A DNA stretch of 25,651 bases from Firm-13 sp964579245. Its GTDB lineage: Bacteria; Bacillota; Clostridia; Saccharofermentanales; Saccharofermentanaceae. The notes beneath the pieces were generated by a model, which was not told where the DNA came from, made no database searches, and worked only from the letters and a program-made list of their open reading frames with translations. Positions 1 to 8,306 of this stretch are shown here, piece after piece (position 1 is the stretch's first letter; each line of letters begins with the position of its first letter). The translations under genes were made by a program, and so were the position numbers. The stretch is taken from contig CAZOFY010000031.1 of assembly GCA_964579245.1 (NCBI GenBank), positions 1 to 25,651 of the forward strand, in the 5' to 3' direction.

Positions 1-573
1 ATACTCTTCGCGAGTTTGTGTTGGTGCTATAGTAAATTGATTCTGGGTGTTTCCATTGTATCGAAAGAGGTACGTGATCAAACCGCAGATTTTCTCATGA
101 CAAAACCTGTCAGAAGGATATGCATACTCAACGCGAAAATTCTGGCTTCTATTACACTTCTCCTAACAACCTGGCTGTTCTTTTCAATATGTATGTTTGC
201 CATGCTTCATCTTATCTCTTCGAAGGAGATCGATATCGAAATATTTTTGCTGCTTTGTGCTGCCATGTTCTATATCCAAATCGTTCTCTATTCCATCGGA
301 CTTATGGTATCTGTCGTGGCGAAGAAAATTCGTGCGGTGTTGCCGGTGGCACTGGGGATCGGACTTTTTCTCTACGCGTTGTCTGCCTTTGCCGTGACAA
401 GTGAAAGTGATAAGCTCAGGTACTTCACACCTTATGAGTACATGAAACCGGAGTATATCATCCTAAACCGTGGATATGAAATGAGCTATGTCCTTTGTGG
501 TATTTTTCTGGTGGTTGTATCTTTGACTATTAGCTATGCCGTATATATCCGACAGGATATTCATGCGGTGTAA
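1..573 (+). CDS. ABC-2 type transporter permease subunit, 5' truncated by window edge
   Basis: The frame is open from base 1, so the true start lies upstream; the TTG at 16 is only the first possible start inside the window. About 190 residues remain, with four or so hydrophobic segments separated by short charged loops. The stretch VSKEVRDQTADFLMTKPV matches in style the loop ITKEERDRTLEFLLVKPV of the next gene, and this loop (charged, then LxxKPV, then a membrane helix) is typical of ABC-2 permeases. The two genes are therefore tandem paralogues, probably forming a heterodimeric membrane channel. The ATPase subunit is not visible and is expected upstream. The stop is 11 bases before the next start, so they are co-transcribed. 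The substrate cannot be told from sequence; drug, lantibiotic or lipid export are common for this family. Confidence 0.85.
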   Translation: MLFASLCWCYSKLILGVSIVSKEVRDQTADFLMTKPVRRICILNAKILASITLLLTTWLFFSICMFAMLHLISSKEIDIEIFLLLCAAMFYIQIVLYSIGLMVSVVAKKIRAVLPVALGIGLFLYALSAFAVTSESDKLRYFTPYEYMKPEYIILNRGYEMSYVLCGIFLVVVSLTISYAVYIRQDIHAV

Positions 574-584
574 GGAGGTGCAAA

Positions 585-1382
585 GTGCTGATTTTAAAAA
601 GGGAGCTGAGGGCACATCTTCGTTCTACGCTTATCTGGTGTGCGGGAATTGTTTTTCTTGTTCTTGCCGGTATGGGAAAATATGAGGCAGGAATAGCTTC
701 GGGCGAGAATTCTATGATTGAATTGGTTGATACATTACCGGATTCTTTAAAAAGCATATTTGGAATCGGTGTATTTGACCTCTCGAAGGCAGTCGAATAC
801 TTTGCCGTTCTCTTTCTATATGTAGGTCTCATGCTTGCCCTGCAAGCATGCATGCTTTCCTCGTCAATTATTACCAAGGAGGAGAGAGACAGGACTCTTG
901 AGTTTTTGCTTGTCAAGCCGGTTTCTCGTTTTCGAATACTATCGGAGAAGCTACTTGCTGCTTTTATCCTCTCTTTTGTGATCCTACTTGTCACGTATGG
1001 ATTCTCTGTTCTCACGCTTTTGCGTTTTGCTGAGTGGGAGGAATTTTCGCGAGAATTATTTCTCCTGATGTGTTCCGGATTTGTCCTGCAGCTTGTTTTT
1101 CTCTCCATTGGTGCTTTTTTTGCCGGTTTGTTGAAAAGACCGAAGCTTGCCTCTGTTCTTTCCTCCGGAACTCTTCTTGCCATGTATTTTCTGTCGATGA
1201 TCGTCGATCTTTCAAAAGATCTCAATTTCTTGAAATACGTAACGTTCTTTAAATATTTCGACCCAAAGGACATACTGGTTCTCGGTCATTGGCCTGGATA
1301 CTTGGCATTGTCTATTATTATAATAATCAGCCTGTTATTTGGAGCTTGTTATTTTTACCGGAAGCGTGACATGAAAATTTGA
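585..1382 (+). CDS. ABC-2 type transporter permease subunit
   Basis: A 265-residue protein with about six hydrophobic segments, starting at GTG 585. The start is set by the AGGAGG at 573-578, six bases upstream, which overlaps the stop of the preceding permease. The N-terminus (MLILKRELRAHLRSTLIW) is the usual cytoplasmic start of an ABC-2 permease, followed by a first membrane helix and an external loop, then the conserved cytoplasmic loop ITKEERDRTLEFLLVKPVSR around residues 100-120. It is a paralogue of the upstream gene and should pair with it and an ATPase encoded outside the window. It ends seven bases before the stop of the convergent TraX-family gene, and no clear terminator lies between them. 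Family assignment is good; substrate unknown. Confidence 0.88.
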   Translation: MLILKRELRAHLRSTLIWCAGIVFLVLAGMGKYEAGIASGENSMIELVDTLPDSLKSIFGIGVFDLSKAVEYFAVLFLYVGLMLALQACMLSSSIITKEERDRTLEFLLVKPVSRFRILSEKLLAAFILSFVILLVTYGFSVLTLLRFAEWEEFSRELFLLMCSGFVLQLVFLSIGAFFAGLLKRPKLASVLSSGTLLAMYFLSMIVDLSKDLNFLKYVTFFKYFDPKDILVLGHWPGYLALSIIIIISLLFGACYFYRKRDMKI

Positions 1383-1389
1383 ATCAGGG

Positions 1390-2232
1390 CTAAAGTAATT
1401 CTCGTAGAAGAATCAGTGCCAGAATGTGAAGGGGATAAAAGAGATAGAAAAAAATCTGCACCGCCCGAATTGGTTTTTTCTCGATATTTGGAAGCAGACA
1501 GACAATAACCGCAAGCAATGAAAAAGCATTTGTACTCCATTGCTTGGTGGATAAATAGGTGATCACGAAGTCGATGACCGCGATAAGAAGAAACCACAGA
1601 GCAATACGGAATCGGCTTTCACGGACTCTAATGCGTTCCATCAAATAAAAGACAGACGCCAGAAGTATGCCCCAGAAAGCCTTCTCCAAAGGAAGCAGAA
1701 TGGACAGGACCAGAGACAGGAAAATCAGAAGGATCGACAAGAAGAAAAGCCCGCCGCCGGAAATAGACGGTATCACAATGCCGGGTTTCTTCAAGTGACC
1801 GACCTGACCTGCTCCGATCCGGACATCGAATCGATCGGAATTTGTATTTGCGGCGGCTTCAATCAGACGCAGGGAGCCGATCCGATCTCCGGGTATTGCG
1901 GCGAGCATCAGTTCGTAAGCATAAAGAAGAACAAATGCTATGACCAGAAGAAAGCAATCTGTCAAAGGTAAGTCAAGCGGTGTCCGTCCTAATATAGGAA
2001 AAGCCAACTGGATCATCAGCTGGGTGCCGACAGCACAGCTGAGTATCCGGAAGAAGTACTTGGATGCACTGCTTGTTCGAAGAAGGCCAAAAACCAGACA
2101 ATACATGAATAGCGGAAGTGCCAGACTGCCGATGAATCGAAAACAGTGATAAACATTAACAGGAAGCATATCGGCGTAGTATAATCCGATATGATCAATG
2201 ATCATAAAGAGACATGCAAGATATTTTTTCAT
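1390..2232 (-). CDS. TraX family membrane protein
   Basis: A 280-residue polytopic membrane protein with about eight hydrophobic segments. The N-terminus (MKKYLACLFMIIDHIGLYY) carries the MxxDHxG feature of the TraX family, followed by FRFIGSLALPLFMYCLVFG, also characteristic. TraX of the F plasmid N-acetylates pilin; chromosomal Firmicute homologues resemble acyltransferase-3-like membrane enzymes and their substrates are unknown to me. The ATG at 2232 has only a weak upstream GGGT as ribosome binding site. The family's usual length is about 220-250 residues; here a soluble stretch around residues 125-150 looks like an insertion. It is divergent from mreB and convergent with the ABC permeases. 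There is no conjugation gene nearby, so a pilin role is unlikely. Confidence 0.8.
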   Translation of the reverse strand: MKKYLACLFMIIDHIGLYYADMLPVNVYHCFRFIGSLALPLFMYCLVFGLLRTSSASKYFFRILSCAVGTQLMIQLAFPILGRTPLDLPLTDCFLLVIAFVLLYAYELMLAAIPGDRIGSLRLIEAAANTNSDRFDVRIGAGQVGHLKKPGIVIPSISGGGLFFLSILLIFLSLVLSILLPLEKAFWGILLASVFYLMERIRVRESRFRIALWFLLIAVIDFVITYLSTKQWSTNAFSLLAVIVCLLPNIEKKPIRAVQIFFYLFYPLHILALILLRELL

Positions 2233-2272
2233 GTTAAACGACCCGTCAAGTTCACGATTATCGTTCTTTCAA

Positions 2273-2301
2273 TTGAATCAACTTCGTTTTTATTGTATCA
2301 T
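2273..2301 (+). promoter_or_regulatory. Probable mreB promoter
   Basis: TTGAAT at 2273-2278 and TATCAT at 2296-2301 are separated by 17 bases, about 50 bases before the mreB start. On the opposite strand the same bases contain TGATACAAT (2300-2292), an extended -10 that could serve the divergent TraX-family gene, so the two promoters would overlap. This is inferred from consensus only. Confidence 0.45.
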
Positions 2302-2352
2302 TATTCCTGTTCATTTGTATTTTTAGCTTCATATGCAATTAAGGAGATCAAC

Positions 2353-3363
2353 ATGGGATTAGGCATGGATATAGGTATCGATCTTGGTACCTGTAGTGTT
2401 TTGATATATGTGAGAGGAAGAGGCGTTGTTCTGAAGGAGCCTTCGGTTGTCGCTGTAAATACGAAGACCGGCAAGGTTCTTGCCGTGGGAGAAAGTGCCA
2501 GCCTGATGCTCGGACGTACTCCGGGTGTTGTAGAGGCGATACGTCCGCTTCGTGACGGCGTCATATCGGATTTCAAGGTTACAGAGGTTATGCTCAAGGC
2601 ATTTATCGGCCGTGTTTGTCATGGACTGCGAGCCACGTATTTTAAACCGACTATTGTCGTTTGTGTTCCGTCCGTAATTACACCAGTCGAGCAGAAGGCT
2701 GTTGAGGACGCCTGCCGGCATGCCGGTGCGAAGGATGTCTTCCTGATTCGCGAACCGATTGCGGCGGCGATCGGCGCCGGGATCGACATCACGAAGGCCT
2801 GCGGATCGATGATCGTTGACATTGGAGGAGGAACGACGGACATTTCTGTAATTTCCCTATGTGAGCCTGTCGTCGATTATTCCCTGAAGGTTGCTGGAGA
2901 CCGGTTTGACGAGGCAATCGTCAAGCACGTTCGCAGGAAACACAATGTCCTGATCGGAGATCGAACCGCTGAGGAGCTGAAGATTCAGATCGGCTGTGCC
3001 TACCCGAGGGAAGAGGAAGCAACTATGGACGTACGCGGCCGCAATCTGATTACGGGACTGCCCGCCACGGTAACGGTATCTTCGACGGAGATGCTGGAGG
3101 CGTTGGAAGAGCCGGTTGCTCAGATTTTTGAAGCGGTACACTCTGTCCTAGAACGCACGCCCCCGGAGCTCATGGCAGACATCAGTCAGAGAGGTATCGT
3201 CATGACAGGCGGAGGAGCACTTCTCTATGGCTTGGACCGCATGCTGGCTACGAAGATCGGTATAGATGTATTTGTTGCGGATGATGCTGTCAGCTGCGTT
3301 GCCATCGGAACAGGCAAGGCGTTGAATATGATGGATAAGTTTGCGGCGCTAGGTGATGCTTGA
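2353..3363 (+). CDS. mreB: Rod shape-determining protein, MreB/Mbl family
   Basis: A bacterial actin homologue of 336 residues that polymerises with ATP on the inner membrane face and guides lateral wall synthesis. The start at ATG 2353 is chosen because AAGGAG lies at 2341-2346 and the protein then begins with MGLGMDIGIDLGT, the normal family N-terminus; the frame is open further upstream but that part is not MreB-like. Phosphate-binding motifs are visible: DLGTCS at residues 10-15 and DIGGGTTD at 156-163, plus the C-terminal GGGALLYGLDRML. Length is typical. Wording such as VLIYVRGRGVVLKEPSVVAV and RPLRDGVISDFKVTEVMLK is closer to B. subtilis Mbl than to MreB, as I remember them. No mreC or mreD is adjacent, which also fits an Mbl-like stand-alone paralogue. 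A strong terminator follows, so it is a single-gene unit. Confidence 0.95.
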   Translation: MGLGMDIGIDLGTCSVLIYVRGRGVVLKEPSVVAVNTKTGKVLAVGESASLMLGRTPGVVEAIRPLRDGVISDFKVTEVMLKAFIGRVCHGLRATYFKPTIVVCVPSVITPVEQKAVEDACRHAGAKDVFLIREPIAAAIGAGIDITKACGSMIVDIGGGTTDISVISLCEPVVDYSLKVAGDRFDEAIVKHVRRKHNVLIGDRTAEELKIQIGCAYPREEEATMDVRGRNLITGLPATVTVSSTEMLEALEEPVAQIFEAVHSVLERTPPELMADISQRGIVMTGGGALLYGLDRMLATKIGIDVFVADDAVSCVAIGTGKALNMMDKFAALGDA

Positions 3364-3385
3364 TCGCACATTTTGACAGTTTGCA

Positions 3386-3431
3386 AGGCGAAGAATCCCG
3401 GTGGAGTCTATCGGGATTCTTCGCCTGTTTT
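3386..3431 (+). terminator. Rho-independent terminator of mreB
   Basis: A perfect 15-bp stem (3386-3400 pairs with 3412-3426) around an 11-base loop, followed by GTTTTCTG. It begins 22 bases after the mreB stop. The stem is strong; the T-run is short. Confidence 0.85.
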
Positions 3432-3505
3432 CTGTGCTCTGTGTTTCATTCCACCACATCAACAACGAAAATCATCGGCATGAAGAACAATGTCATGAAA
3501 ATGCC

Positions 3506-3534
3506 TTGACGCACTGCTTTTCGCGAATTATAAT
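3506..3534 (+). promoter_or_regulatory. Promoter of rho
   Basis: TTGACG at 3506-3511 and TATAAT at 3529-3534 with a 17-base spacer, a near-consensus housekeeping promoter. Transcription would start near 3541, giving a leader of about 215 bases before rho. Confidence 0.8.
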
Positions 3535-3540
3535 GGCTAC

Positions 3541-3755
3541 GTTCTTACCAAACGCAAGATTCCTTATTTGTGGCATTACTATCTCTCGTGGTTTTTTTTT
3601 CGTTGAATTAACATAATCGAACTCAGATTCTCGACGTGTGATAATGGATTGAATATTGCATGAATGTCTGCATTTATGCCTTGAATTTGCTGAAAGCCTG
3701 ATTGGTTTTTTTGCGTCTATCATTTTTGCTCCCAATAAACAACTGAGGTGAATAA
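3541..3755 (+). promoter_or_regulatory. Long 5' leader of rho
   Basis: About 215 bases of AT-rich, non-coding sequence between the predicted start site and rho. It contains two T-runs (nine or more T near 3592-3600, seven near 3704-3710), but I see no strong GC stem directly before either, so they are not classical terminators. No known riboswitch was recognised. E. coli rho is autoregulated through its leader, so Rho-dependent attenuation here is a reasonable inference. The stretch 3433-3505 before the promoter shows nothing of note. Confidence 0.45.
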
Positions 3756-6134
3756 ATGGATCCAACTGATAATTTTTCGCAGAAAAAGAAGAAAGATCTG
3801 GTCGCGATTGCCACGCTTTTCGGTGTCCTTACAGAGGAAAAAGCGAATCGTATGACCAAACCTGAGCTGATTGAGCTCTTGGCGGAGCAGGATCGTGTCA
3901 GCAGACCGTCTGTGAATCCCACCAGTAAGAAATCTGTCGAGAACGACCTTGTGAGGTCTGCAGAAGATCTCTCCAATACTGTTACTGAGCCGATGATAGA
4001 GAAGCCGAAGAAAACATCACCGTCCGGACATAAGCAGACTTCTGAAGTTCTGACTTCGGATACGATTGCAGAACCGGATCAGGAGTTGTCTCAGAGACCG
4101 GTCACAAGTTCTTCCGTTTCTGAATCCAAGGTTGCCGGAAAAACACCGGATAAATCCAAGAAACCCAGGCAAGTACCTCGGCTCGCTACCGGGAATACGT
4201 CGGCAAAAGAAGCAGCAACGACAGAAGTACCGGCTCCTTCAGCGGATTCCAACGACTTCGCGAGAGAAGAAGGGAAGATAGCCGTTTCTGAGCCCAAGAC
4301 AAAGGGCAGGAAGTCCTCAGCGACCAGAGCGCCCGCAAGATCTTCCTCACAAGTTCCGGAATCGATTTCCGGCGGACAAGCAGATCCGCAAAGTCCCGCC
4401 ACATCGAGTGCGAAGAAGCAGAAGCCATCGGACCGGCAGAAGAAAACAAGAGTGGTAGCTGAGGTGCCCTCAGAGGCACAATCCATAAGAGAAGGTCTTA
4501 CTTCCCGGACAGTTGAGGATTCGGGACCGGCTTCAGCAGAGACAAACGGTATGCCTCGAAGGGAAGTGTCCGTCCCCATGACAAATCAAGAGCCCGGGCA
4601 GGACACCGGCAGAGATCATGGCCTGACTGAGAGCCGGGACGCCGATCGGTCGATGCCTTTAGAGGACACCCCGGCGGAATCTGCTCCATCCTTTGAGGTG
4701 AAGCCGACTGTGTCAGCCAAACCGGAACCCGTTGCGGCGAATCAATCCTTAGAAAGATCTTCCGCTCACCCTCGCTCCAAACACAGATCCGTCATCATCA
4801 AGCCAAAGAACGAGACGCAGGGGGATGTTACTGCAACCACAGATGCCCAGGAACAGCCGGAATCGGAGCAGCCTAGTAGTGAAGATGACACGACACAGGA
4901 ACATCGTGCTCACCGGTCAGAGCGTTCCAAGGAGTCAAATCAGGAAATCCTCTCCGGTGTCCTTGAAATCCTGCAGGAGGGCTATGGCTTTCTTCGTCGT
5001 GAGAACTATCTTCAGGGACAAAATGATATTTTTGTCGCAGCGCAATATATCCGCAGATTTAATCTTCGGGTCGGCGACTATGTATCGGGTCCCTGCCGTC
5101 CGAGAAGAGAGGGTGAACGTTACCAGGCACTGCAGTACATTAAGGAAGTCAATGGTCTTCCTCCGGAAAAAATGATCAGACGGGCAACCTTTGATCGCCT
5201 CACTCCCATATATCCTGACGAGAAATATATTCTGGAAACGGAGAAAATCGAGCTTTCGACCCGCATCATCGATTTAATCGCTCCGATAGGCAAGGGCCAG
5301 AGAGGTATGATTGTATCTCCGCCCAAGGCCGGTAAGACGATTCTTCTGCAGAAGATCGCTAATGCTATCTCGATTAATAATCCGGAATCCAAGCTGATCG
5401 TCCTCCTGATCGATGAGCGCCCCGAGGAAGTTACGGATATGCAGCGCTCCATCAACGGAGAGGTCGTATTTTCGACGTTCGATAAGACACCGGAGAACCA
5501 TGTTAAGATAACGGAACTCGTTTTGGAACGGGCTATGCGTCTGGTCGAGCTTGGTCAGGATGTCGTTATTCTGCTCGACTCAATCACTCGAATGTCCCGT
5601 GCGTATAATCTGACGATCAATCCTACTGGAAGAACGCTGTCAGGTGGTCTCGATCCGGGCGCTCTGTATGGACCGAAGCGCTTTTTCGGTGCCGCTCGTA
5701 ATATCGAGAACGGCGGCAGTCTCACGATTATTGCCACTTCGCTGATCGATACCGGATCCCGTATGGATGAGGTCATTTTCGAAGAGTTCAAGGGTACGGG
5801 AAATATGGAGGTCTACCTTGACAGAAAGCTCTCGGAGAAGCGTATTTTCCCCGCAATTGACATCAATAAGTCAGGCACCCGGCGTGAGGAGCTTCTCTTG
5901 TCCCAGCTTGAGCTGGACGCTGTCTGGACGATCCGCAAGGCATTGGGTCAACTGGATACGGCGGCGGTCACCGAGATGATCATCAGCCTGCTGTTGAAGA
6001 CGACAGGTAACAGCCAATTTGTATCTTCCGTCAATGTATCATTCAATGACAAGGCGACATTTGAGGCAATGCGAGGCACGCGACTGACAGGTAACGGTTC
6101 ATCGCAGGGAGCAGGCCAGCAAGGCGGGAAATAA
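3756..6134 (+). CDS. rho: Transcription termination factor Rho with long disordered insert
   Basis: Hexameric RNA-dependent ATPase that terminates transcription. Start ATG 3756 follows TGAGGTGA at 3744-3751. Domain order in 792 residues: SAP-like Rho_N (about 12-46), a low-complexity segment (about 47-395) rich in Ser, Glu, Pro, Lys, Thr and Arg, the OB-fold RNA-binding domain from about 396 (GVLEILQEGYGFLRREN), then the RecA-like motor with Walker A PPKAGKT (522-528), Walker B ILLDS around Asp608, and the C-terminal R-loop region (GTGNMEVYLDRKLSEKRIFPAID). All key motor residues are present. The family is usually about 420 residues, so the insert nearly doubles it. Similar extended Rho proteins exist in Actinobacteria and some Clostridia. 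Two hydrolase/acetyltransferase genes follow without a terminator; rpmE then has its own promoter. Confidence 0.97.
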   Translation: MDPTDNFSQKKKKDLVAIATLFGVLTEEKANRMTKPELIELLAEQDRVSRPSVNPTSKKSVENDLVRSAEDLSNTVTEPMIEKPKKTSPSGHKQTSEVLTSDTIAEPDQELSQRPVTSSSVSESKVAGKTPDKSKKPRQVPRLATGNTSAKEAATTEVPAPSADSNDFAREEGKIAVSEPKTKGRKSSATRAPARSSSQVPESISGGQADPQSPATSSAKKQKPSDRQKKTRVVAEVPSEAQSIREGLTSRTVEDSGPASAETNGMPRREVSVPMTNQEPGQDTGRDHGLTESRDADRSMPLEDTPAESAPSFEVKPTVSAKPEPVAANQSLERSSAHPRSKHRSVIIKPKNETQGDVTATTDAQEQPESEQPSSEDDTTQEHRAHRSERSKESNQEILSGVLEILQEGYGFLRRENYLQGQNDIFVAAQYIRRFNLRVGDYVSGPCRPRREGERYQALQYIKEVNGLPPEKMIRRATFDRLTPIYPDEKYILETEKIELSTRIIDLIAPIGKGQRGMIVSPPKAGKTILLQKIANAISINNPESKLIVLLIDERPEEVTDMQRSINGEVVFSTFDKTPENHVKITELVLERAMRLVELGQDVVILLDSITRMSRAYNLTINPTGRTLSGGLDPGALYGPKRFFGAARNIENGGSLTIIATSLIDTGSRMDEVIFEEFKGTGNMEVYLDRKLSEKRIFPAIDINKSGTRREELLLSQLELDAVWTIRKALGQLDTAAVTEMIISLLLKTTGNSQFVSSVNVSFNDKATFEAMRGTRLTGNGSSQGAGQQGGK

Positions 6135-6220
6135 TACCGGTCCGTATCGCGGTGTTCGCAACGGAAGAATTTTAACGAGATATCTGAGTCAACCGGATTC
6201 GTAAGGTTTGGAGGCTGAGT

Positions 6221-7351
6221 ATGAATTTCAATGCGATGGCAGATATTCTGGACAAAGCCTATGAGAGATGGAATGTCCCGGCATGCGAGTGCGTGATTTT
6301 CAAGGATCATCAGCGCCTCTTTTATCACTCGGCGGGATATTCCGACCCGGCCCGCACCAAGCCGGCCGGCCCGGGAGATCTTTATTGGATCTATTCCTTT
6401 ACGAAGTTATTTACGATGACATTGACACTTCGCCTGATCGAAAAGAACCTGCTTTCGTTGCAGGATCCGATTGATAAATTTCTTCCGGAGTGGTCAAAAA
6501 TAACAGTCAGGCGAGAAGGTGGGATCTTTCCTTGCCAAATCAAACCTACTGTCTTTCACCTGATGACGATGTCTGCGGGTCTCAACTACAATGTGGAAGC
6601 TCCGGTGATAATGGGTCTGTACAAAAAAGACGCCTCTACGATATCGCTTCGAATGCTCGCAGACGCGTTATCTCAGGAACCGCTCGATTTTGAACCGGGA
6701 GAACACTTTCAGTACAGTTTCTGTCATGACCTGTTGGGTGCGGTGCTCGAGTCGGCTACGGATAAATCTCTGTCAGATCTGATGCAGGAGTATGTTTTTG
6801 AGCCGCTGGAGCTGACTGATACAACTTTTTTCCCGACAGAGAGTCAGTATCACCGCTTGTCCGAGCAGTACCAATACTTTGCGGATTCATCTGCTGTCCA
6901 GCCGATTGGAAAGAAGAATCCTTTCGTGTTCTCTCCTTTGTTTGCCTCGGGAGGAGCGGGCCTGATGAGTAACTCGCATGACCTTTCGCTCCTCTGTGAT
7001 GCCCTGGCAAATCTGGGTGTTGCCGCAAACGGAAGAAGAATCCTGAAGGAGGAGAGTGTCCGCCTCATGGCCAAAGCACATTTGACCGAGAGTCAGAAGA
7101 AAGATTTTAATCGGATGAAGCCTCACCCATATAGCTATGGGCTGGGAGTGAGAACCCTGACACAGTCACTGGGACGTGTTCCTGCCGGCGAGTTCGGTTG
7201 GGACGGGGCCGCCGGTTCCTACAATCTTATGGATACTGACCGTCATATCTCTTTAGTCTATACGCAACATGTCCTTGAACACGGATTAAGCTTCGGAGAA
7301 ATTCATCCACTGCTCCGCGACACTCTGTATGAAATCGTGGATCGATTCTAG
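6221..7351 (+). CDS. Serine hydrolase, beta-lactamase/penicillin-binding-like family
   Basis: A 376-residue member of the class C beta-lactamase-like family (Pfam Beta-lactamase), which includes esterases, D-amino-peptidases and amidases. The nucleophile motif SxxK is SFTK at residues 59-62 and lies in the usual context (YWIYSFTKLFTMTLTLRLIE). The second motif, usually YxN, reads YSF at 165-167, so the Asn is replaced by Phe; Tyr165 is the likely base. LDPIDKFLPEW-type and GLMSNSHDLSLLCDAL segments are typical. There is no signal peptide, so it is predicted cytoplasmic and is unlikely to be a true antibiotic-resistance enzyme. GGAGG at 6210-6214 supports the start. It is 87 bases after rho and 10 bases before the GNAT gene, suggesting co-transcription with the latter. 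Substrate unknown. Confidence 0.87.
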   Translation: MNFNAMADILDKAYERWNVPACECVIFKDHQRLFYHSAGYSDPARTKPAGPGDLYWIYSFTKLFTMTLTLRLIEKNLLSLQDPIDKFLPEWSKITVRREGGIFPCQIKPTVFHLMTMSAGLNYNVEAPVIMGLYKKDASTISLRMLADALSQEPLDFEPGEHFQYSFCHDLLGAVLESATDKSLSDLMQEYVFEPLELTDTTFFPTESQYHRLSEQYQYFADSSAVQPIGKKNPFVFSPLFASGGAGLMSNSHDLSLLCDALANLGVAANGRRILKEESVRLMAKAHLTESQKKDFNRMKPHPYSYGLGVRTLTQSLGRVPAGEFGWDGAAGSYNLMDTDRHISLVYTQHVLEHGLSFGEIHPLLRDTLYEIVDRF

Positions 7352-7361
7352 GGAGGCAGGA

Positions 7362-7856
7362 ATGGACATCTCGTTTTTAGAAATTAGGAATGACGACGAT
7401 CTGCAGGTCCTCTCGGATCTGGCGTCCGAAATCTGGCATGAGTATTTTCCGGGAATCATATCAGACCTTCAGGTCGACTATATGGTCGAGAAATTTCAAT
7501 CCTATGATTCGATTCGCAAACAGATCACTGAGGGCTATGAGTATTTTTTTGTGAAGGAATACGGATTTATTCTTGGCTATATCGGCATACATTGTGAGCC
7601 GGAGAAGCTGTATCTGAGCAAGCTCTATTTAAAAAGAGAGTATCGGGGCAAGGGAATATTTCATGCAATGCTGGCTTTCTGTGAGGAGGAAGCCCGTAAC
7701 CGGGGACTTCATGCCCTGTATCTTACGGTAAATCGTGAAAATAAACCAACGATTGCCGTCTACCGTAAGAAAGGCTTTCAGATTGTAGACGAGAAGAAGG
7801 CAGATATCGGAAAAGGATTTTTTATGGATGATTACGTTATGGAAAAATTAGTATAA
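7362..7856 (+). CDS. GNAT family N-acetyltransferase
   Basis: A 164-residue acetyl-CoA-dependent acetyltransferase. The start at ATG 7362 is chosen over an in-frame upstream codon because GGGAGG at 7351-7356 precedes it and the upstream part overlaps the preceding gene. Motif A is clear: LYLSKLYLKREYRGKGIF with RGKG at residues 95-98, which binds the acetyl-CoA pyrophosphate, followed by an amphipathic helix (FHAMLAFCEEEARNRG) and the C-terminal LTVNRENKPTIAVYRKKGF, the usual motif B. This arrangement is common in small-molecule and protein N-acetyltransferases. It is tightly linked to the serine hydrolase gene. The acceptor substrate cannot be inferred. Confidence 0.9.
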   Translation: MDISFLEIRNDDDLQVLSDLASEIWHEYFPGIISDLQVDYMVEKFQSYDSIRKQITEGYEYFFVKEYGFILGYIGIHCEPEKLYLSKLYLKREYRGKGIFHAMLAFCEEEARNRGLHALYLTVNRENKPTIAVYRKKGFQIVDEKKADIGKGFFMDDYVMEKLV

Positions 7857-7880
7857 AAATGAAAATAGAGTGGATTCTCA

Positions 7881-7909
7881 TTGACACGATCTGCTGTTTG
7901 TTGTAACAT
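7881..7909 (+). promoter_or_regulatory. Promoter of rpmE
   Basis: TTGACA at 7881-7886 (perfect -35) and TAACAT at 7904-7909 with a 17-base spacer. Transcription should start near 7916, 84 bases before the rpmE start codon. Confidence 0.75.
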
Positions 7910-7915
7910 ACCTTT

Positions 7916-7999
7916 GCACATATATCCGGCCCGGCATACGTAGGAGCCGTCCCTCTGGAGAGGACGAATACGCGCCGCGCTTTTGATGAGAGGTAGATT
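7916..7999 (+). promoter_or_regulatory. rpmE leader, candidate ribosomal-protein L31 leader
   Basis: The leader is GC-rich compared with its flank and holds a short hairpin at about 7950-7966 (CGTCCCTC opposite GAGGACG with one bulged C), then GC-rich CGCGCCGCGC before the ribosome binding site GAGAGG. Conserved structured leaders upstream of L31 genes have been proposed in Firmicutes; I cannot confirm membership by eye. Autogenous control of rpmE is the inference. Confidence 0.35.
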
Positions 8000-8200
8000 A
8001 TGAAGGAAGCAATCCATCCGAAGACCACGAAGGCTACAGTGAAGTGCGCTTGCGGCGAGACATTTGAGACAACATCCACGAAGAACAGCCTTCATGTTGA
8101 TATTTGCTCGAAGTGTCATCCGTTTTACACCGGTAAGCAGAAGCTTATTGATGCTGGTGGACGTGTTGATAAGTTCAGAAAGAGAATGGAGAACAAGTAA
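8000..8200 (+). CDS. rpmE: Ribosomal protein L31 (zinc-binding type)
   Basis: A 66-residue large-subunit protein that bridges the two subunits. It starts MKEAIHPK and contains the family signature DICSKCHPFYTGKQK. The four cysteines CAC (16, 18) and CSKC (36, 39) are all present, so this is the zinc-containing C+ form, not the zinc-independent RpmE2 that replaces it under zinc limitation. It has its own promoter, leader and terminator. GAGAGG at 7988-7993 supports the start. Position after rho is the usual Firmicute arrangement. Confidence 0.97.
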   Translation: MKEAIHPKTTKATVKCACGETFETTSTKNSLHVDICSKCHPFYTGKQKLIDAGGRVDKFRKRMENK

Positions 8201-8224
8201 TTCTCTTTTTACTCAAGACGCGAC

Positions 8225-8252
8225 AGAGAGGTGCTTTGCATCTCTCTTTTTC
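8225..8252 (+). terminator. Rho-independent terminator of rpmE
   Basis: A 10-bp stem with one G-U pair (8225-8234 with 8238-8247), loop TTT, followed by a run of five T. It lies 24 bases after the rpmE stop. Confidence 0.85.
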
Positions 8253-8306
8253 ATTTAACGGAAACTCTGATACAATGATAAGCACGACCAAAAAAGGAGA
8301 CCCCAT

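Noticed and set aside
2191..2352. N-terminal extension of MreB from an upstream in-frame ATG
   Set aside because: The added residues are not MreB-like and cover the promoter region; ATG 2353 has the ribosome binding site.
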